From: an uncultured Eubacteriales bacterium
GTDB taxonomy: Bacteria; Bacillota; Clostridia; Oscillospirales; Oscillospiraceae
Assembly: GCA_900316255.1 (NCBI GenBank)
Contig: ONCI01000013.1
Span: forward strand, 1-37,527
Length of the DNA: 37,527 nt
Reading direction: 5' to 3'
The position numbers and the translations under genes were made by a program. A model generated the notes under the pieces. The model was not told the origin of the DNA. It saw only the letters and a program-made list of their open reading frames with translations, and ran no database searches. Within the stretch, counting starts at the first letter, position 1, and each line of letters starts with the position of its first letter. Shown piece by piece: positions 1 to 8,093 of the stretch.

Positions 1-57
1 ATGTGTGTGAAAAAACGCTGCAAAAGGGACCTTGCGGCAGGGTCAGCCGCGCGGCTC

Positions 58-1284
58 TTACTCGGCCGTCGGGTAAATGCCGAGCTCGATATCGCTCAGG
101 GGGAAGCTGACGCAGGGGTGGATCCAGTTGAACTTGATGTCGCCCAGACGCCGCCCGTCGGCCTCGGCGGGGATATAGACCCGGCCCTTGACGAGACGCG
201 AGTGGCACCAGCCGCACTCGCCGCTGCGGCAGTGCGCGGGAGCCTTGATGCCCGCGCGCTCCATGGCCCAGAGCAGGCTCTCCTCCGCCTTGCAGGGGAT
301 CACGGTCTTTTCGCCGCGGATGTCCACGGTCAGCGTATAGCTCTTGCCGATCTGGTCCTTGGGGTAATCCGGGTTGTTGACCGCGCCCATGTAGTCGCCG
401 GACATCTCCATGCGGTAGCGCCGCTTGGGCAGACCCAGCTTTTTGCATTGCTCCTCGCCAAAGACGTACATGGCCTTGGGGCCGCACATGAAGACGGAGT
501 AGTCGCCCTCCGGCGCGTATTTTTGGATCAGCTCCGCGGTGATGAAGCCGTGCTCATAGCCCGCCTTCTCCTCCTCGGACAAAACGTGGATGACCTTGAC
601 CTTGCCGCCGCTCTTTTCCGCCAGCGCCTCGATCTCCTCCTTGAGCAGGATGCCGTCCGCCGTCCGGGAGCCGTAGAGGATGGTGAGACAGAAGTCCTCG
701 ATCCCGTCCACGATGGCGGCAGCCATGGAATAGAAGGGCGTGATGCCGGAGCCGCCCGCGATGGCGATGACCTGCCTGGCGTCCCGCAGATCCTGATAGT
801 AGAAGTCCCCGAGAGGCCCGGAGATTTCCACCGCGTCGCCCTCCTTCCAGTTTTCCAGGATCCAGGCGGAGGCGTAGGCCGGCTTCGTGCGCTTGATGGT
901 GAGGGTGTAGCTGCTCCCCTCCGCAGCCAGGGCGTCCCTGGGATTGGAGCGGATGGTATAGGGCTTGCGCACCGGCGCGCCGTCGATGTTCAGCGCCACG
1001 GAGACATATTGGCTGGCCCGGAAATAGGCCAGCTTCTCCGTGCCCTTGGCCGCATCCGGGATCAGGGTGAAGCTCTTGGCGTCGCCGTGATCCTCCACTT
1101 TCTGAATGAGGCAGTGCTGCACCGCCGGGTGCAGACGCCTGGCCAGGATGTTGGCGTTGTAGATGGATTTGGGCGGCGTGGCGGGCGCGGCCTCAATGGC
1201 AGCGTTGCGGGCCTTGACCTCGCCCAGAAACGGGAATGGGGTCAGGCCTTTCAGGGCTTTTTTATCGTAATTGTATTTTGCCAT
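58..1284 (-). CDS. FAD/NAD(P)-binding oxidoreductase with C-terminal [2Fe-2S] ferredoxin domain
   Basis: 408 aa. After an N-terminal extension of about 50 residues come a ferredoxin-reductase FAD barrel (RKPYTIRSNP flavin motif near residue 110), an NAD(P)-binding fold (IAIAGGSGITPFYS near 175; MCGP near 265) and a plant-type [2Fe-2S] domain with C352, C357, C360 and C391. Family knowledge: such proteins pass electrons between NAD(P)H, FAD and a 2Fe-2S centre to a partner oxygenase or reductase. It is the last gene of a four-gene minus-strand operon; its start follows the stop of the CrtI-like gene by one base and its ribosome site (AAGGAGG) lies inside that gene, so translation is probably coupled. 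The likely role is reductase component for the neighbouring CrtI-like or iron-sulfur flavoprotein. The final substrate is unknown. Confidence 0.85.
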   Translation of the reverse strand: MAKYNYDKKALKGLTPFPFLGEVKARNAAIEAAPATPPKSIYNANILARRLHPAVQHCLIQKVEDHGDAKSFTLIPDAAKGTEKLAYFRASQYVSVALNIDGAPVRKPYTIRSNPRDALAAEGSSYTLTIKRTKPAYASAWILENWKEGDAVEISGPLGDFYYQDLRDARQVIAIAGGSGITPFYSMAAAIVDGIEDFCLTILYGSRTADGILLKEEIEALAEKSGGKVKVIHVLSEEEKAGYEHGFITAELIQKYAPEGDYSVFMCGPKAMYVFGEEQCKKLGLPKRRYRMEMSGDYMGAVNNPDYPKDQIGKSYTLTVDIRGEKTVIPCKAEESLLWAMERAGIKAPAHCRSGECGWCHSRLVKGRVYIPAEADGRRLGDIKFNWIHPCVSFPLSDIELGIYPTAE

Positions 1285-1285
1285 C

Positions 1286-2836
1286 TTACTTGCCCTCCTT
1301 CTTCATGTCCAGCAGCATGTAGCGCGCCTGCTCCGCGCCGGACAGATAGGCCTGGGAATAGCCGTCCATCTGGGTGCCGTGCCCGCCGGCAAAGCGCAGG
1401 CCATGGACCGTGTAGTCCTCGTGGTGTCCGGACTGGACGCGGGGGAACATGCCGTCCCAGGTGGCGGGCTCATAGCCGTAAACGTCCCCGCGGGGCGTGC
1501 CGAGATAGCGTGCCCAGGTGACGGGCGAAGCCACCACGATCTCCTCGATATGTCCCTGCAGAGAGCAGCCCGTGACCTCCTCATAGCGCTCCACGCACTC
1601 TCTTGCGATGCGGTCCTTGACCTTGAAATACTCCTCCTCGCTCACATCCGCAAAGGGATCGCCGGTGTAGAACTTGGAGAACTGGATGAAGGAGCGGCCT
1701 TTTCCCGCGGCGTCCGGAACGGCGTTGGTGAGCACGGTGCAGGAGAAGTCCTTGTGGGTCTCGATGCTGTCGCAGGCCAGATACTGCTTGTGGTTGTCCG
1801 GACTGGAGCGCAGGAAAGTATCGTAGCCCTTGAGGCCCAGCTCCTCCGCCGTGGCGTCCAGACCGAGGCAGACGATAAAGGCCGCCTGGGCGATCTTCTG
1901 GGCGTTCATCATCTTCAGGTTGCGCTCGGGGATCTCCTTGGGATCGACCATGCGGTCAAAGACCACGTGGGGCATCAGGTTGGAGATGACCCATTCGCAG
2001 GGGATATAGCTGCCGTCGTCCAGCTCCACGCCGCGGACCTTATTGTCCCGAATGTCGATCTTTTTGACCTCGGTGTTGTACCAGATGTCGCCGCCCAGCT
2101 CCCGGATCCTGGCGTCGAAGGCCATGGAGATCTCATGGCTGCGGCCCTTGGCCACCCAGGGCAGCTGGGTCAGGTATACGTAGGTCATGAAGGCGTAGAC
2201 GGCAAAGCTCATGTTGGTGGAGTCGGCGGAGACGTAGGTCCAGTAGGACTCGTAGATCCGCTTGGCCTTCTCGGGCACGCCGATGCGGTCCAGCATCTCC
2301 TCGGTGGTGACCGGGACCGTGCGCATCAGGTCGTAGTACTTCAGCAGCATCTCCACCTTGGCGGGGGGCGAGGGCTCGTTGTCGTGGGCGGCCAGCCAGT
2401 TGACCCCGTCCTCCAGCATCCGCGCCAGCTCCATCACCGTGGTCATGGACTCCCGGCTGCCCGGCACCTGGCGCTCCATCTCGTCAATGAAGGCCTGCAC
2501 CCCGGCGGGCATATAGACGCGGAAGCCGTCCGGGTCCGTGGCGATGGAGGCAAAGGATTCGTTTACCGGGCACCAGTCCACATTCAGCTTGTACTGATCC
2601 TCCAGGAGCTTGCGCACGGCGCCGCGGGGACGGCCCTCTTTCCCGTCGCCCATCTGGCACATCTCGTGCAGCGTGGCCTCGAACTCGTAGGCGCCGCGCC
2701 GGAAGCTGGTGGCACAGCCGCCGGGCAGGTTGTGCTTCTCCAGCACCAGCACCTTCTTGCCCGCATTGGCCAGGTATGTCGCCGCCGACAAGCCGCCGTT
2801 GCCGGCGCCGACGACAATGACATCGTATTTTTGCAT
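1286..2836 (-). CDS. NAD(P)/FAD-dependent oxidoreductase, phytoene desaturase (CrtI)-like
   Basis: 516 aa. The N-terminus has a dinucleotide-binding motif (VVGAGNGGLSAATYLANAG, residues 8-26) followed by LEKHNLPGG, as in the CrtI/retinol saturase/amine oxidase superfamily. The C-terminal flavin-contact segment is LRFAGGHGTQMDGYSQAYLSG. Family members desaturate, saturate or isomerise long isoprenoid or lipid chains; no carotenoid synthesis gene is visible nearby, so carotenoid synthesis is not supported. Start has AAAGGAGG seven bases upstream. It lies 12 bp after the HypA-like gene and one base before the 2Fe-2S reductase gene, suggesting it receives electrons from those partners. The specific substrate cannot be read from the sequence. 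Confidence 0.8.
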   Translation of the reverse strand: MQKYDVIVVGAGNGGLSAATYLANAGKKVLVLEKHNLPGGCATSFRRGAYEFEATLHEMCQMGDGKEGRPRGAVRKLLEDQYKLNVDWCPVNESFASIATDPDGFRVYMPAGVQAFIDEMERQVPGSRESMTTVMELARMLEDGVNWLAAHDNEPSPPAKVEMLLKYYDLMRTVPVTTEEMLDRIGVPEKAKRIYESYWTYVSADSTNMSFAVYAFMTYVYLTQLPWVAKGRSHEISMAFDARIRELGGDIWYNTEVKKIDIRDNKVRGVELDDGSYIPCEWVISNLMPHVVFDRMVDPKEIPERNLKMMNAQKIAQAAFIVCLGLDATAEELGLKGYDTFLRSSPDNHKQYLACDSIETHKDFSCTVLTNAVPDAAGKGRSFIQFSKFYTGDPFADVSEEEYFKVKDRIARECVERYEEVTGCSLQGHIEEIVVASPVTWARYLGTPRGDVYGYEPATWDGMFPRVQSGHHEDYTVHGLRFAGGHGTQMDGYSQAYLSGAEQARYMLLDMKKEGK

Positions 2837-2848
2837 GCTTTTCCTCCT

Positions 2849-3205
2849 TTACTCTGATGTTTTTTCCGGTACGATGATCTCCCGAACGGAGAATTCCTTC
2901 CCGCTCAGGACGGTTTTCGAAAAGCTGCCGCAGTTGGGGCAGTAGCCCTTGTGCTCGACCACGTTGAAGATCTCGTCGCAGTCCTCGCATTCGGCCAGGC
3001 CCGGGACGATGTGCACCGTGAGCCTGGCATGCTCCAGAATACTGCCCTTTACCACCGGCGGATAGAGCTCCTGCACATATTCCGGGATCACCAGGGACAG
3101 CTCTCCGCAGTCCACCACCACCTCGCGGATCTCGTCGATCCCGTTCTCCTCCGCGAAGGCTGTGACCGTCCGCAGCAGCTGGCGGACGATGCCGATCTCA
3201 TGCAT
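2849..3205 (-). CDS. HypA-like zinc/nickel metallochaperone homologue (orphan)
   Basis: 118 aa, the normal HypA length. It keeps the N-terminal Met-His-Glu (HypA uses His2 for nickel) and the zinc-finger cysteines C73/C76 and C89/C92 in CEDC and CPNC. Classical HypA delivers nickel to [NiFe]-hydrogenase or urease; no hypB-F or hydrogenase gene is present in the window. The start lies one base past the stop of the upstream iron-sulfur flavoprotein gene, with GGAGG inside that gene, so it is embedded in the redox operon. It could be a true metallochaperone working at a distance, or a HypA-fold protein repurposed as a zinc subunit of this operon's enzymes. Assignment to the HypA family is firm; nickel function is not. 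Confidence 0.82.
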   Translation of the reverse strand: MHEIGIVRQLLRTVTAFAEENGIDEIREVVVDCGELSLVIPEYVQELYPPVVKGSILEHARLTVHIVPGLAECEDCDEIFNVVEHKGYCPNCGSFSKTVLSGKEFSVREIIVPEKTSE

Positions 3206-3206
3206 C

Positions 3207-5879
3207 TCAGCCTCCGTATTTTCCGATGTGCTTCCTGACCACGCCGACGCCGATCTTCGGGACGTTTTTCACGATCCGGCCCAGGGTGTGGAAGTACTCC
3301 TGGTTGTCCGCGTCGTAGACCTTTTCCAGGTGGATGGCATCGAATTTGCACTTGGTGGTGCAGATGCCGCAGCCGACGCACATGAAGCGGTCCACCACGG
3401 CGGTGCCGCAGCCGAGGCAGCGGGCGCACTCGGTCTTGACCTGCTCCTCGGTAAGCGTCTCGCGCAGGTCGATGAAGCTGGACCTTGCCGCCGCGCCCTC
3501 CACCTTCGCGGGCTTCTGCCGCGGCGCGCTGTCAAAACCGCCCAGACCGATGCGCACCGTCTCTTTGTCGAAGGCGCGGTAATCCCGATGGTCGCGGCCC
3601 AGCGTCAGGGTCTGGCCCGCATGGACATAGCGGTGGATGGAGACCGCCGCCTCCTTGCCCGCCGCGATGGCGTCGATGACGAACTGCGGTCCGGTGACCG
3701 CGTCGCCGCCCGCAAACACGTCCGGCACCGCCGTCTGGCAGGTGACGGGGTCGACCTCCACGGTCCCCCGCTTGCCGGCAGCAAGGCCGAGGCCGCCCAG
3801 GTCCACTTGCTGGCCGGTGGCGGCCAGCACCGCCGTGACAGGCACGGTCTCATATTCACCGGTGCCCTTCACACTGCGGCGGCCGTTGGCGTCAGGCTCG
3901 CCCAGCTCCATCTTCTCCAGCTTCAGCGCTGTGACGGCGTCATCGCCCAGGATCTCCGCGGGCGCCGCCAGGAAGCGGAAGGCGACGCCCTCCTCTCTGG
4001 CCTCCGCCAGCTCGTCTCTGTCGGCGGGCATCTCCGCCTCGCTCCGGCGGTAATACACCGTGACCTCCGCACCGAGGCGGAGAGCAGCCCGTGCCACATC
4101 CATGGCCACGTTGCCGCCGCCGATGACGGCGACCTTGTCCCCGATGGCGGGACGCTCGCCCTGATTGACCGCGCGCAGGAAGTCGACGCCGCTCAGGACG
4201 CCCGCGAGCTCCTCACCGGGGATCGAGAGCCTGGCGCCCTTCGACGCGCCGACAGCCAGATAGAAGGCCTTGAAGCCGAGACCGCGGAGAGCGTCCAGGG
4301 ACAGGTCCTTTCCCACCTCGACGCCGGTTTTGAATTCCACGCCCAGCTCCCGCAGCACGTCGATCTCGGCGTTGATCACGTCCTTTTCCAGACGGAAGGA
4401 GGGGATGCCCAGAGTCAGCATGCCGCCCAGCACCCGCTCTTTTTCAAAGACCGTGACCGGGTAGCCCTTGGCCGCCAGATAGTAGGCGCAGCTCAGGCCG
4501 GCAGGCCCCGCGCCGATGACGGCGATCTTCTCGGGGTAAGGCTTGCCCAGCTGGTTGATCATGGGCGGGACATAGCGGGTGGCGCTGTCAAGCTCCCGCT
4601 CGGCGATGAACTTCTTGATCTCGTCGATGGCCACCGGGGCGTCCATCTCGCCGCGGGTGCAGGCCTCCTCGCATTTCTTGTTGCAGATCCGGCCGCATAC
4701 CGCCGGGAAGGGGATCTCCTTCTTGATAAGCTCCAGCGCCTCGGCGTAGCGGCCCTGTGTGGCCAGCTTGATATAGCCCTGCACCGGGACATGGGCGGGA
4801 CAGGCCGCCTTGCAGGGGGCCGTGCCCTCCGGCATGACGTCGGTGCGGTTCGTGCGGAAGTCCGGGTTGTAGCGCTTGCTGCTCCAGAGGGTGTTGCGCG
4901 CCGTCTCCTCCGGCCGCTCCTCGTTGGCCGGGCGGGGACACAGCTTCTGGCCCAGGCGCACCGCATTGAGCTGGCAGTTTTCCACACACTGGCCGCAGGC
5001 CACGCACTTGTCCTTGTCCACGCGGGCGATGTAGTTGGTGCGGATGGCGTCAGGCGTACGGAAGTACTCCGCGATGCGCAGGGCAAAGCAGGAGCAGCCG
5101 CAGCAGTTGCAGATAGCGGTGGTGTCGTCATAGCCCGGGGTCACGTTCAGCTCGTGCACCAGGCCGTTGTCCTCGGCGCGCTTGAGGATCTCGTAGGCCT
5201 CCTCCTTGGAGATCAGCCGGTGCGCGCCGGTCTCGGAATAATTCTTGGCATTGTCGTTGAGGTACATGCACATGTCCTCTTCCAGATGGCCGCAGCCCTC
5301 GCCCATCAGCCGGCGGGCGCGGCGGCAGGAGCAGGGCCCGACGGAGACGGCCCAGGCGTCCTCGATGAGCTTGTGCACCTCGTCGTAGCTGGCCTTGCGG
5401 GAATTGTTCTCGATGGCGCTCTGCACCGGGATCACGCGCATCAGATTCATGCCCACGTCCATAAAAGGCGCCAGCATGGACACCCGCTCGCGGGTATAGC
5501 GCTCAAAGCACTCGCCCAGCACGGGGTACTTGTCGCACTGCTCCCGGTTGGAGAGCACGCCCTCCATGATGCCCGGTACCCAGATGGGATAGTACCAGCA
5601 GAGTTTGCCGTCCACCTCGCGGGTACGGATGACGCCCGCGACCTTGAGCTTGTCCAGCTGTTTCTGGGTAAAGTCCAGATCCTTTTTCGCGCGGCGGGCG
5701 ATCTCCTCCGCCGTGCGGTTGGCCTCCAGGCGCATGTGCATCATGACGGCGCACATGTCGTCGTCCACGATGGGTTCCAGCAGCTTATACTCGGGGTCGT
5801 CGTAGGTGATGCCGGTGTATGTCAAACTCTCCAGGCTGATTTTGGTCGCCAGCTTCAATATATTGGGTCTGTGTGCCAT
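3207..5879 (-). CDS. Large GltD-like FAD/NAD(P) oxidoreductase with multiple [4Fe-4S] clusters
   Basis: About 890 aa, starting at the ATG preceded by AAAGGAGG; an upstream in-frame ATG at 5900 is less likely. Order: a winged-helix-like region (residues about 20-110), a cysteine-rich section (CSCRRARRL, CNCCGCSC), a ferredoxin motif (CVACGQCVENCQ), a GltD-type linker with CRICNKKCEEAC, an FAD fold (AVIGAGPAGLSCAYYLA), an NAD(P) fold (AVIGGGNVAMDVARAA), FAGGDAVTGP, and a C-terminal CARCLGCG...CVGCGICTTKC cluster domain. The central module matches glutamate synthase small subunit/NfnB flavoproteins that move electrons between NAD(P)H, FAD and iron-sulfur centres. It is first in the four-gene operon and probably the electron entry or hub. 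The exact reaction is unknown. Confidence 0.82.
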   Translation of the reverse strand: MAHRPNILKLATKISLESLTYTGITYDDPEYKLLEPIVDDDMCAVMMHMRLEANRTAEEIARRAKKDLDFTQKQLDKLKVAGVIRTREVDGKLCWYYPIWVPGIMEGVLSNREQCDKYPVLGECFERYTRERVSMLAPFMDVGMNLMRVIPVQSAIENNSRKASYDEVHKLIEDAWAVSVGPCSCRRARRLMGEGCGHLEEDMCMYLNDNAKNYSETGAHRLISKEEAYEILKRAEDNGLVHELNVTPGYDDTTAICNCCGCSCFALRIAEYFRTPDAIRTNYIARVDKDKCVACGQCVENCQLNAVRLGQKLCPRPANEERPEETARNTLWSSKRYNPDFRTNRTDVMPEGTAPCKAACPAHVPVQGYIKLATQGRYAEALELIKKEIPFPAVCGRICNKKCEEACTRGEMDAPVAIDEIKKFIAERELDSATRYVPPMINQLGKPYPEKIAVIGAGPAGLSCAYYLAAKGYPVTVFEKERVLGGMLTLGIPSFRLEKDVINAEIDVLRELGVEFKTGVEVGKDLSLDALRGLGFKAFYLAVGASKGARLSIPGEELAGVLSGVDFLRAVNQGERPAIGDKVAVIGGGNVAMDVARAALRLGAEVTVYYRRSEAEMPADRDELAEAREEGVAFRFLAAPAEILGDDAVTALKLEKMELGEPDANGRRSVKGTGEYETVPVTAVLAATGQQVDLGGLGLAAGKRGTVEVDPVTCQTAVPDVFAGGDAVTGPQFVIDAIAAGKEAAVSIHRYVHAGQTLTLGRDHRDYRAFDKETVRIGLGGFDSAPRQKPAKVEGAAARSSFIDLRETLTEEQVKTECARCLGCGTAVVDRFMCVGCGICTTKCKFDAIHLEKVYDADNQEYFHTLGRIVKNVPKIGVGVVRKHIGKYGG

Positions 5880-5943
5880 TGACTTCCCTCCTTTGGTCAT
5901 GTTGTCTCTCTCTCGTTGTTGATGCCGATGCCTGCTTATCTAT

Positions 5944-5972
5944 AATTTAACACAGCCCTTGGACCCGTTCAA
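5944..5972 (-). promoter_or_regulatory. Predicted promoter of the four-gene redox operon
   Basis: On the minus strand TTGAAC, a 17-base spacer and TAAATT lie about 65-93 bases upstream of the first gene. Spacing is ideal and the hexamers are moderately close to consensus. No operator was recognised. Confidence 0.5.
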
Positions 5973-6106
5973 TCAGGGAGCCGCATTTTCAGCTGCCAAA
6001 AATCATCAGGAAAAATTGGATAAAACAACGAAAGCACCGGCAAACCGATGCTTTCCGCTGCTTTTTGTTTCTGCTTGTCCCTCTGCTCCGACCCCTGCGG
6101 GCTACA

Positions 6107-6360
6107 GTGCTTCCCCCAGCGGGGGAAGTTCCCTCCAGTACGGACACTGGAGGGTGATGAGGGAGAATTCCCTGCGATTTCTGTCCTCCGGGCTTGATTC
6201 TGCCTTCTCCCTCATCCGACATCCGCCTTGCGGGAGATTAGCGGATGCGGGCGGAGGTGTGCGGCAGGGGGACAACTCCTTCTGGCAGCCGTCTCGTGGG
6301 GGATCGACGGCTGCCACCTCCCTCAGAGAGGGAGGCAAAGTCGAGCGGCCAAAGGCCGCC
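6107..6360. repeat. Cluster of GC-rich hairpin repeats in a gene-free stretch
   Basis: The region 5973-6489 holds no supportable gene. It has nested inverted repeats: CTTCCCCC/GGGGGAAG, CCCTCCAGT/ACTGGAGGG, GCAGCCGTC/GACGGCTGC and CCTCCCTC/GAGGGAGG. The opening motif TGCTTCCCCCAGCGG recurs at about 9478. A separate hairpin sits at 6030-6055. This looks like dispersed non-autonomous repeat material. Confidence 0.6.
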
Positions 6361-6419
6361 CCCGGCGAATAGACGCAAAGACAGCCCCACCAACCTGTAG
6401 CAACCAATAATACAAACAA

Positions 6420-6439
6420 GGAGGCGGATATCCGCCTCC
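6420..6439. repeat. Perfect 20-bp palindrome
   Basis: GGAGGCGGATATCCGCCTCC is fully self-complementary and lies downstream, on the minus strand, of the broken gene at 6490-6849. It may act as a transcription stop, though the T-tract is poor. Confidence 0.5.
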
Positions 6440-6489
6440 TCTCCGATATGTTTGCCAGGATCTGGTCTGTCCACTGCGTCTCCTCCATG

Positions 6490-6849
6490 TCAGCCGCTGT
6501 GGTACATGGCCTGCAGGTTCCGGACCTCTGCGGCCGCCTCTATGTGCTGCTCGTGCATGTAATCGTAGATCGCCTGCATCGCCGCAGACGGATTTCCACG
6601 CTCCCGTCGGTATTCCTCAATGATGGCCACGACGGAATTGTGCAGCATCTGCATGTGCTCCATCTCTTGGTGGGAGAGGATGTCAAATGCTCTTCGTAAG
6701 GAACACTTTCAATCTTGACTTTCCCATCAGGATATGTTAGCTTTCCAATAGAGCCGTAAGTGATTGCATCCGAGGGCAATGAGAGCCCAACGCTCTGCAT
6801 CCACTTACTGGCTCTTTTTCTGTCTTCATCTACGTAAAATGGCCTCTGT
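6490..6849 (-). pseudogene. Frameshifted remnant of an unknown small gene
   Basis: The minus strand reads FYVDEDRKRASKWMQSVG and continues to VPYEEH at about 6692, then must shift frame to continue as [18 protein letters not shown] to the stop after NLQAMYHSG. Both parts have protein-like composition (amphipathic helices, few repeats), so a one-base indel in a former gene is the simplest reading. No intact start with a ribosome site is seen: the expected upstream frame has stops near 6870. The family was not recognised; phage or conjugative-element cargo is possible. Confidence 0.5.
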
Positions 6850-6954
6850 CTCTGAATAATTGAGCTGGGCTATCAGTTTTTCCGTAAGCACTTGCAATCA
6901 GCTGCATATCCATGATTTCTCCGCCTTTGTTTATCGGCTGGAGTTCAAGGATTG

Positions 6955-7127
6955 GCTCCCCTGTGCAAGGGGTCTCGGGTCTGGCGCGTCAGCGCCTGAG
7001 GGCCCCCACTGCCTTCTCCGCGCACGGGGAAGGTGCCTGCGCAGCAGGCGGATGAGGTCCCCGCACTCTTGCCTCCCCTGCAAGGGGAGGTGTCGCCGCA
7101 GCCTGCTGCGGTGATGGAGGGGTCCCC
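6955..7127. repeat. Adjacent double-hairpin repeat elements
   Basis: Several units have one architecture: a short hairpin of pyrimidine/purine arms (CTCCCCTGTGCAAGGGG; CCTTCTCC...GGGGAAGG; CCTCCCCTGCAAGGGGAGG), then a second hairpin (GCCTGCGCAGCAGGC; CCGCAGCCTGCTGCGG), then GATGNGG. They end against the stop codon of the broken gene at 7128-7426. They are probably short non-autonomous elements; no open reading frame in them looks real. Confidence 0.6.
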
Positions 7128-7426
7128 TCAGAACCTCGCGTATTCCTCCGGGTGCTGCGTGAAGTAGTCGCTCAGCCGCTGGCTCAGCCTCTCGCAGCAG
7201 CCGGCCTTCCAGGCTTCCCCCTGGTAAGGTGTCAGATCCTCCATCGGCACTGTGCAGCCGTCCTCCTGGATCAGGAAGCCCACCACTGTGATGTTGTCCC
7301 TGCGATTTCATCCCCGTGCCTTGGATCCCCCCCTCCGGGGGAGCTGTCAGCCGCCGCCTCACGCAAGGAGGCTGACTAAAGGGCTTTCCCGCCAATGGTG
7401 ACGGAGGGGTTCTTTTTTCGTTCCAT
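7128..7426 (-). pseudogene. Small gene split by a double-hairpin repeat insertion
   Basis: An ATG preceded by AAAGAGGTGATC begins MERKKNPSVTIGGKA. The frame then runs into a repeat of about 90 bp and resumes in another frame as DNITVVGFLIQEDGCTV, ending at SDYFTQHPEEYARF. Removing the repeat would join two protein-like parts into a product of roughly 70 residues. The family is not recognised. The start signal and flanking protein parts support a once-functional gene. Confidence 0.55.
7310..7388. mobile_element. Short non-autonomous repeat inserted in a small gene
   Basis: It contains CCCCCCTCCGGGGG followed by AGCTGTCAGCC, GCCTCACGCAAGG and GGCTGACTAAAGGG. The same order of motifs forms the 72-bp tandem units at 29265-29425 (GGCTCCCCTGCC...AGCTGGCATCC...CTCACGGAAGG...GATGACTGAAGGG), so this is a dispersed family. 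Its exact ends are uncertain by about 15 bases. Confidence 0.6.
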
Positions 7427-7489
7427 AGATCTGATCACCTCTTTTCATCTTATTCCGCCCCGGCTTATCTCGATTCGCTAAACTATTTG

Positions 7490-7519
7490 TTGCCCACTCT
7501 CCGCTCGCTGTGCTATGCT
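7490..7519 (+). promoter_or_regulatory. Predicted promoter for the winged-helix membrane protein
   Basis: TTGCCC, 18-base spacer, TATGCT, ending 22 bases before the chosen ATG at 7542. Confidence 0.4.
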
Positions 7520-7541
7520 TTGCGGGAAAGGAGCTGATTAC

Positions 7542-8012
7542 ATGCTGTCTATTTCCGAACTCTCAATTCTCGAGTCGCTTTCTCACGGCGGCAAAGAGCT
7601 GAAAACCCTTTTGACGCTCGAAGATCTTTCTACGATTGCCGGCGTACCCATGGATAACAAATCAATGTATGAGGCCTTCACATTCCTTCAAAAAGAAGAG
7701 CTGCTTGTTCAGGACGCCATGAGTGGAACAGTCATTTTGACTCCCGCTGGGAAAACCGCTCTTGAAAAAGCAGATCACCAACGTCTCCTCCGGCAGAACT
7801 TCCAGATGCTCGACGGCCAGCTCAAAGCCGCCAACGAGTTAAGTGAGAGCCTGATCAAAGAACTTCACGACCAGGCCGAGCGTGCCGACAAACAACGCAA
7901 AGTCGCGGAGAAAAAACAAGAGCGCGACAAATGGATCCAACTCTTCTTGGGCTGGCTTCTTGGCATCGGCTCAACTGTTATTGCCCAGGTCATCCTAAAA
8001 TGGATTGGATGA
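7542..8012 (+). CDS. Winged-helix-like protein with coiled coil and C-terminal membrane anchor
   Basis: 156 aa from the ATG preceded by AAAGGAG; the in-frame ATG at 7515 has no ribosome site. The N-terminal 75 residues (LSISELSILESLSHGG... LTPAGKTALEKADH) resemble a winged-helix DNA-binding fold of the MarR/PadR shape. Residues about 80-130 are charged and helical (AERADKQRKVAEKKQERDK), a likely coiled coil. A hydrophobic stretch (LFLGWLLGIGSTVIAQVIL) at the end would anchor it in the membrane. The function is unknown; a membrane-tethered sensor/regulator is one possibility. It is the first of a set of small plus-strand genes in the accessory zone. Confidence 0.65.
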   Translation: MLSISELSILESLSHGGKELKTLLTLEDLSTIAGVPMDNKSMYEAFTFLQKEELLVQDAMSGTVILTPAGKTALEKADHQRLLRQNFQMLDGQLKAANELSESLIKELHDQAERADKQRKVAEKKQERDKWIQLFLGWLLGIGSTVIAQVILKWIG

Positions 8013-8066
8013 GGATGATTCCCATCACAGCGTCAATGGAGAATTCAAGGAAAAAGAATACATCTT

Positions 8067-8081
8067 TTCCGTGATATTATG
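8067..8081 (+). promoter_or_regulatory. Shared 15-bp promoter-like motif, copy 1
   Basis: TTCCGTGATATTATG is identical to bases 8573-8587. TATTAT at 8075-8080 can serve as a -10. If so, transcription would begin only a few bases before the ATG at 8094, giving a very short leader. Confidence 0.4.
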
Positions 8082-8093
8082 CTTTTAGAGGCG

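Noticed and set aside
1-1521. Long plus-strand reading frame
   Set aside because: It lies antisense to the 2Fe-2S flavoprotein, has Arg/Leu/Ala/His-rich shadow composition and no known domain; a consequence of high GC content.
3162-5882. 906-residue plus-strand frame
   Set aside because: Exact antisense of the GltD-like protein gene, low-complexity His/Gly/Arg composition.
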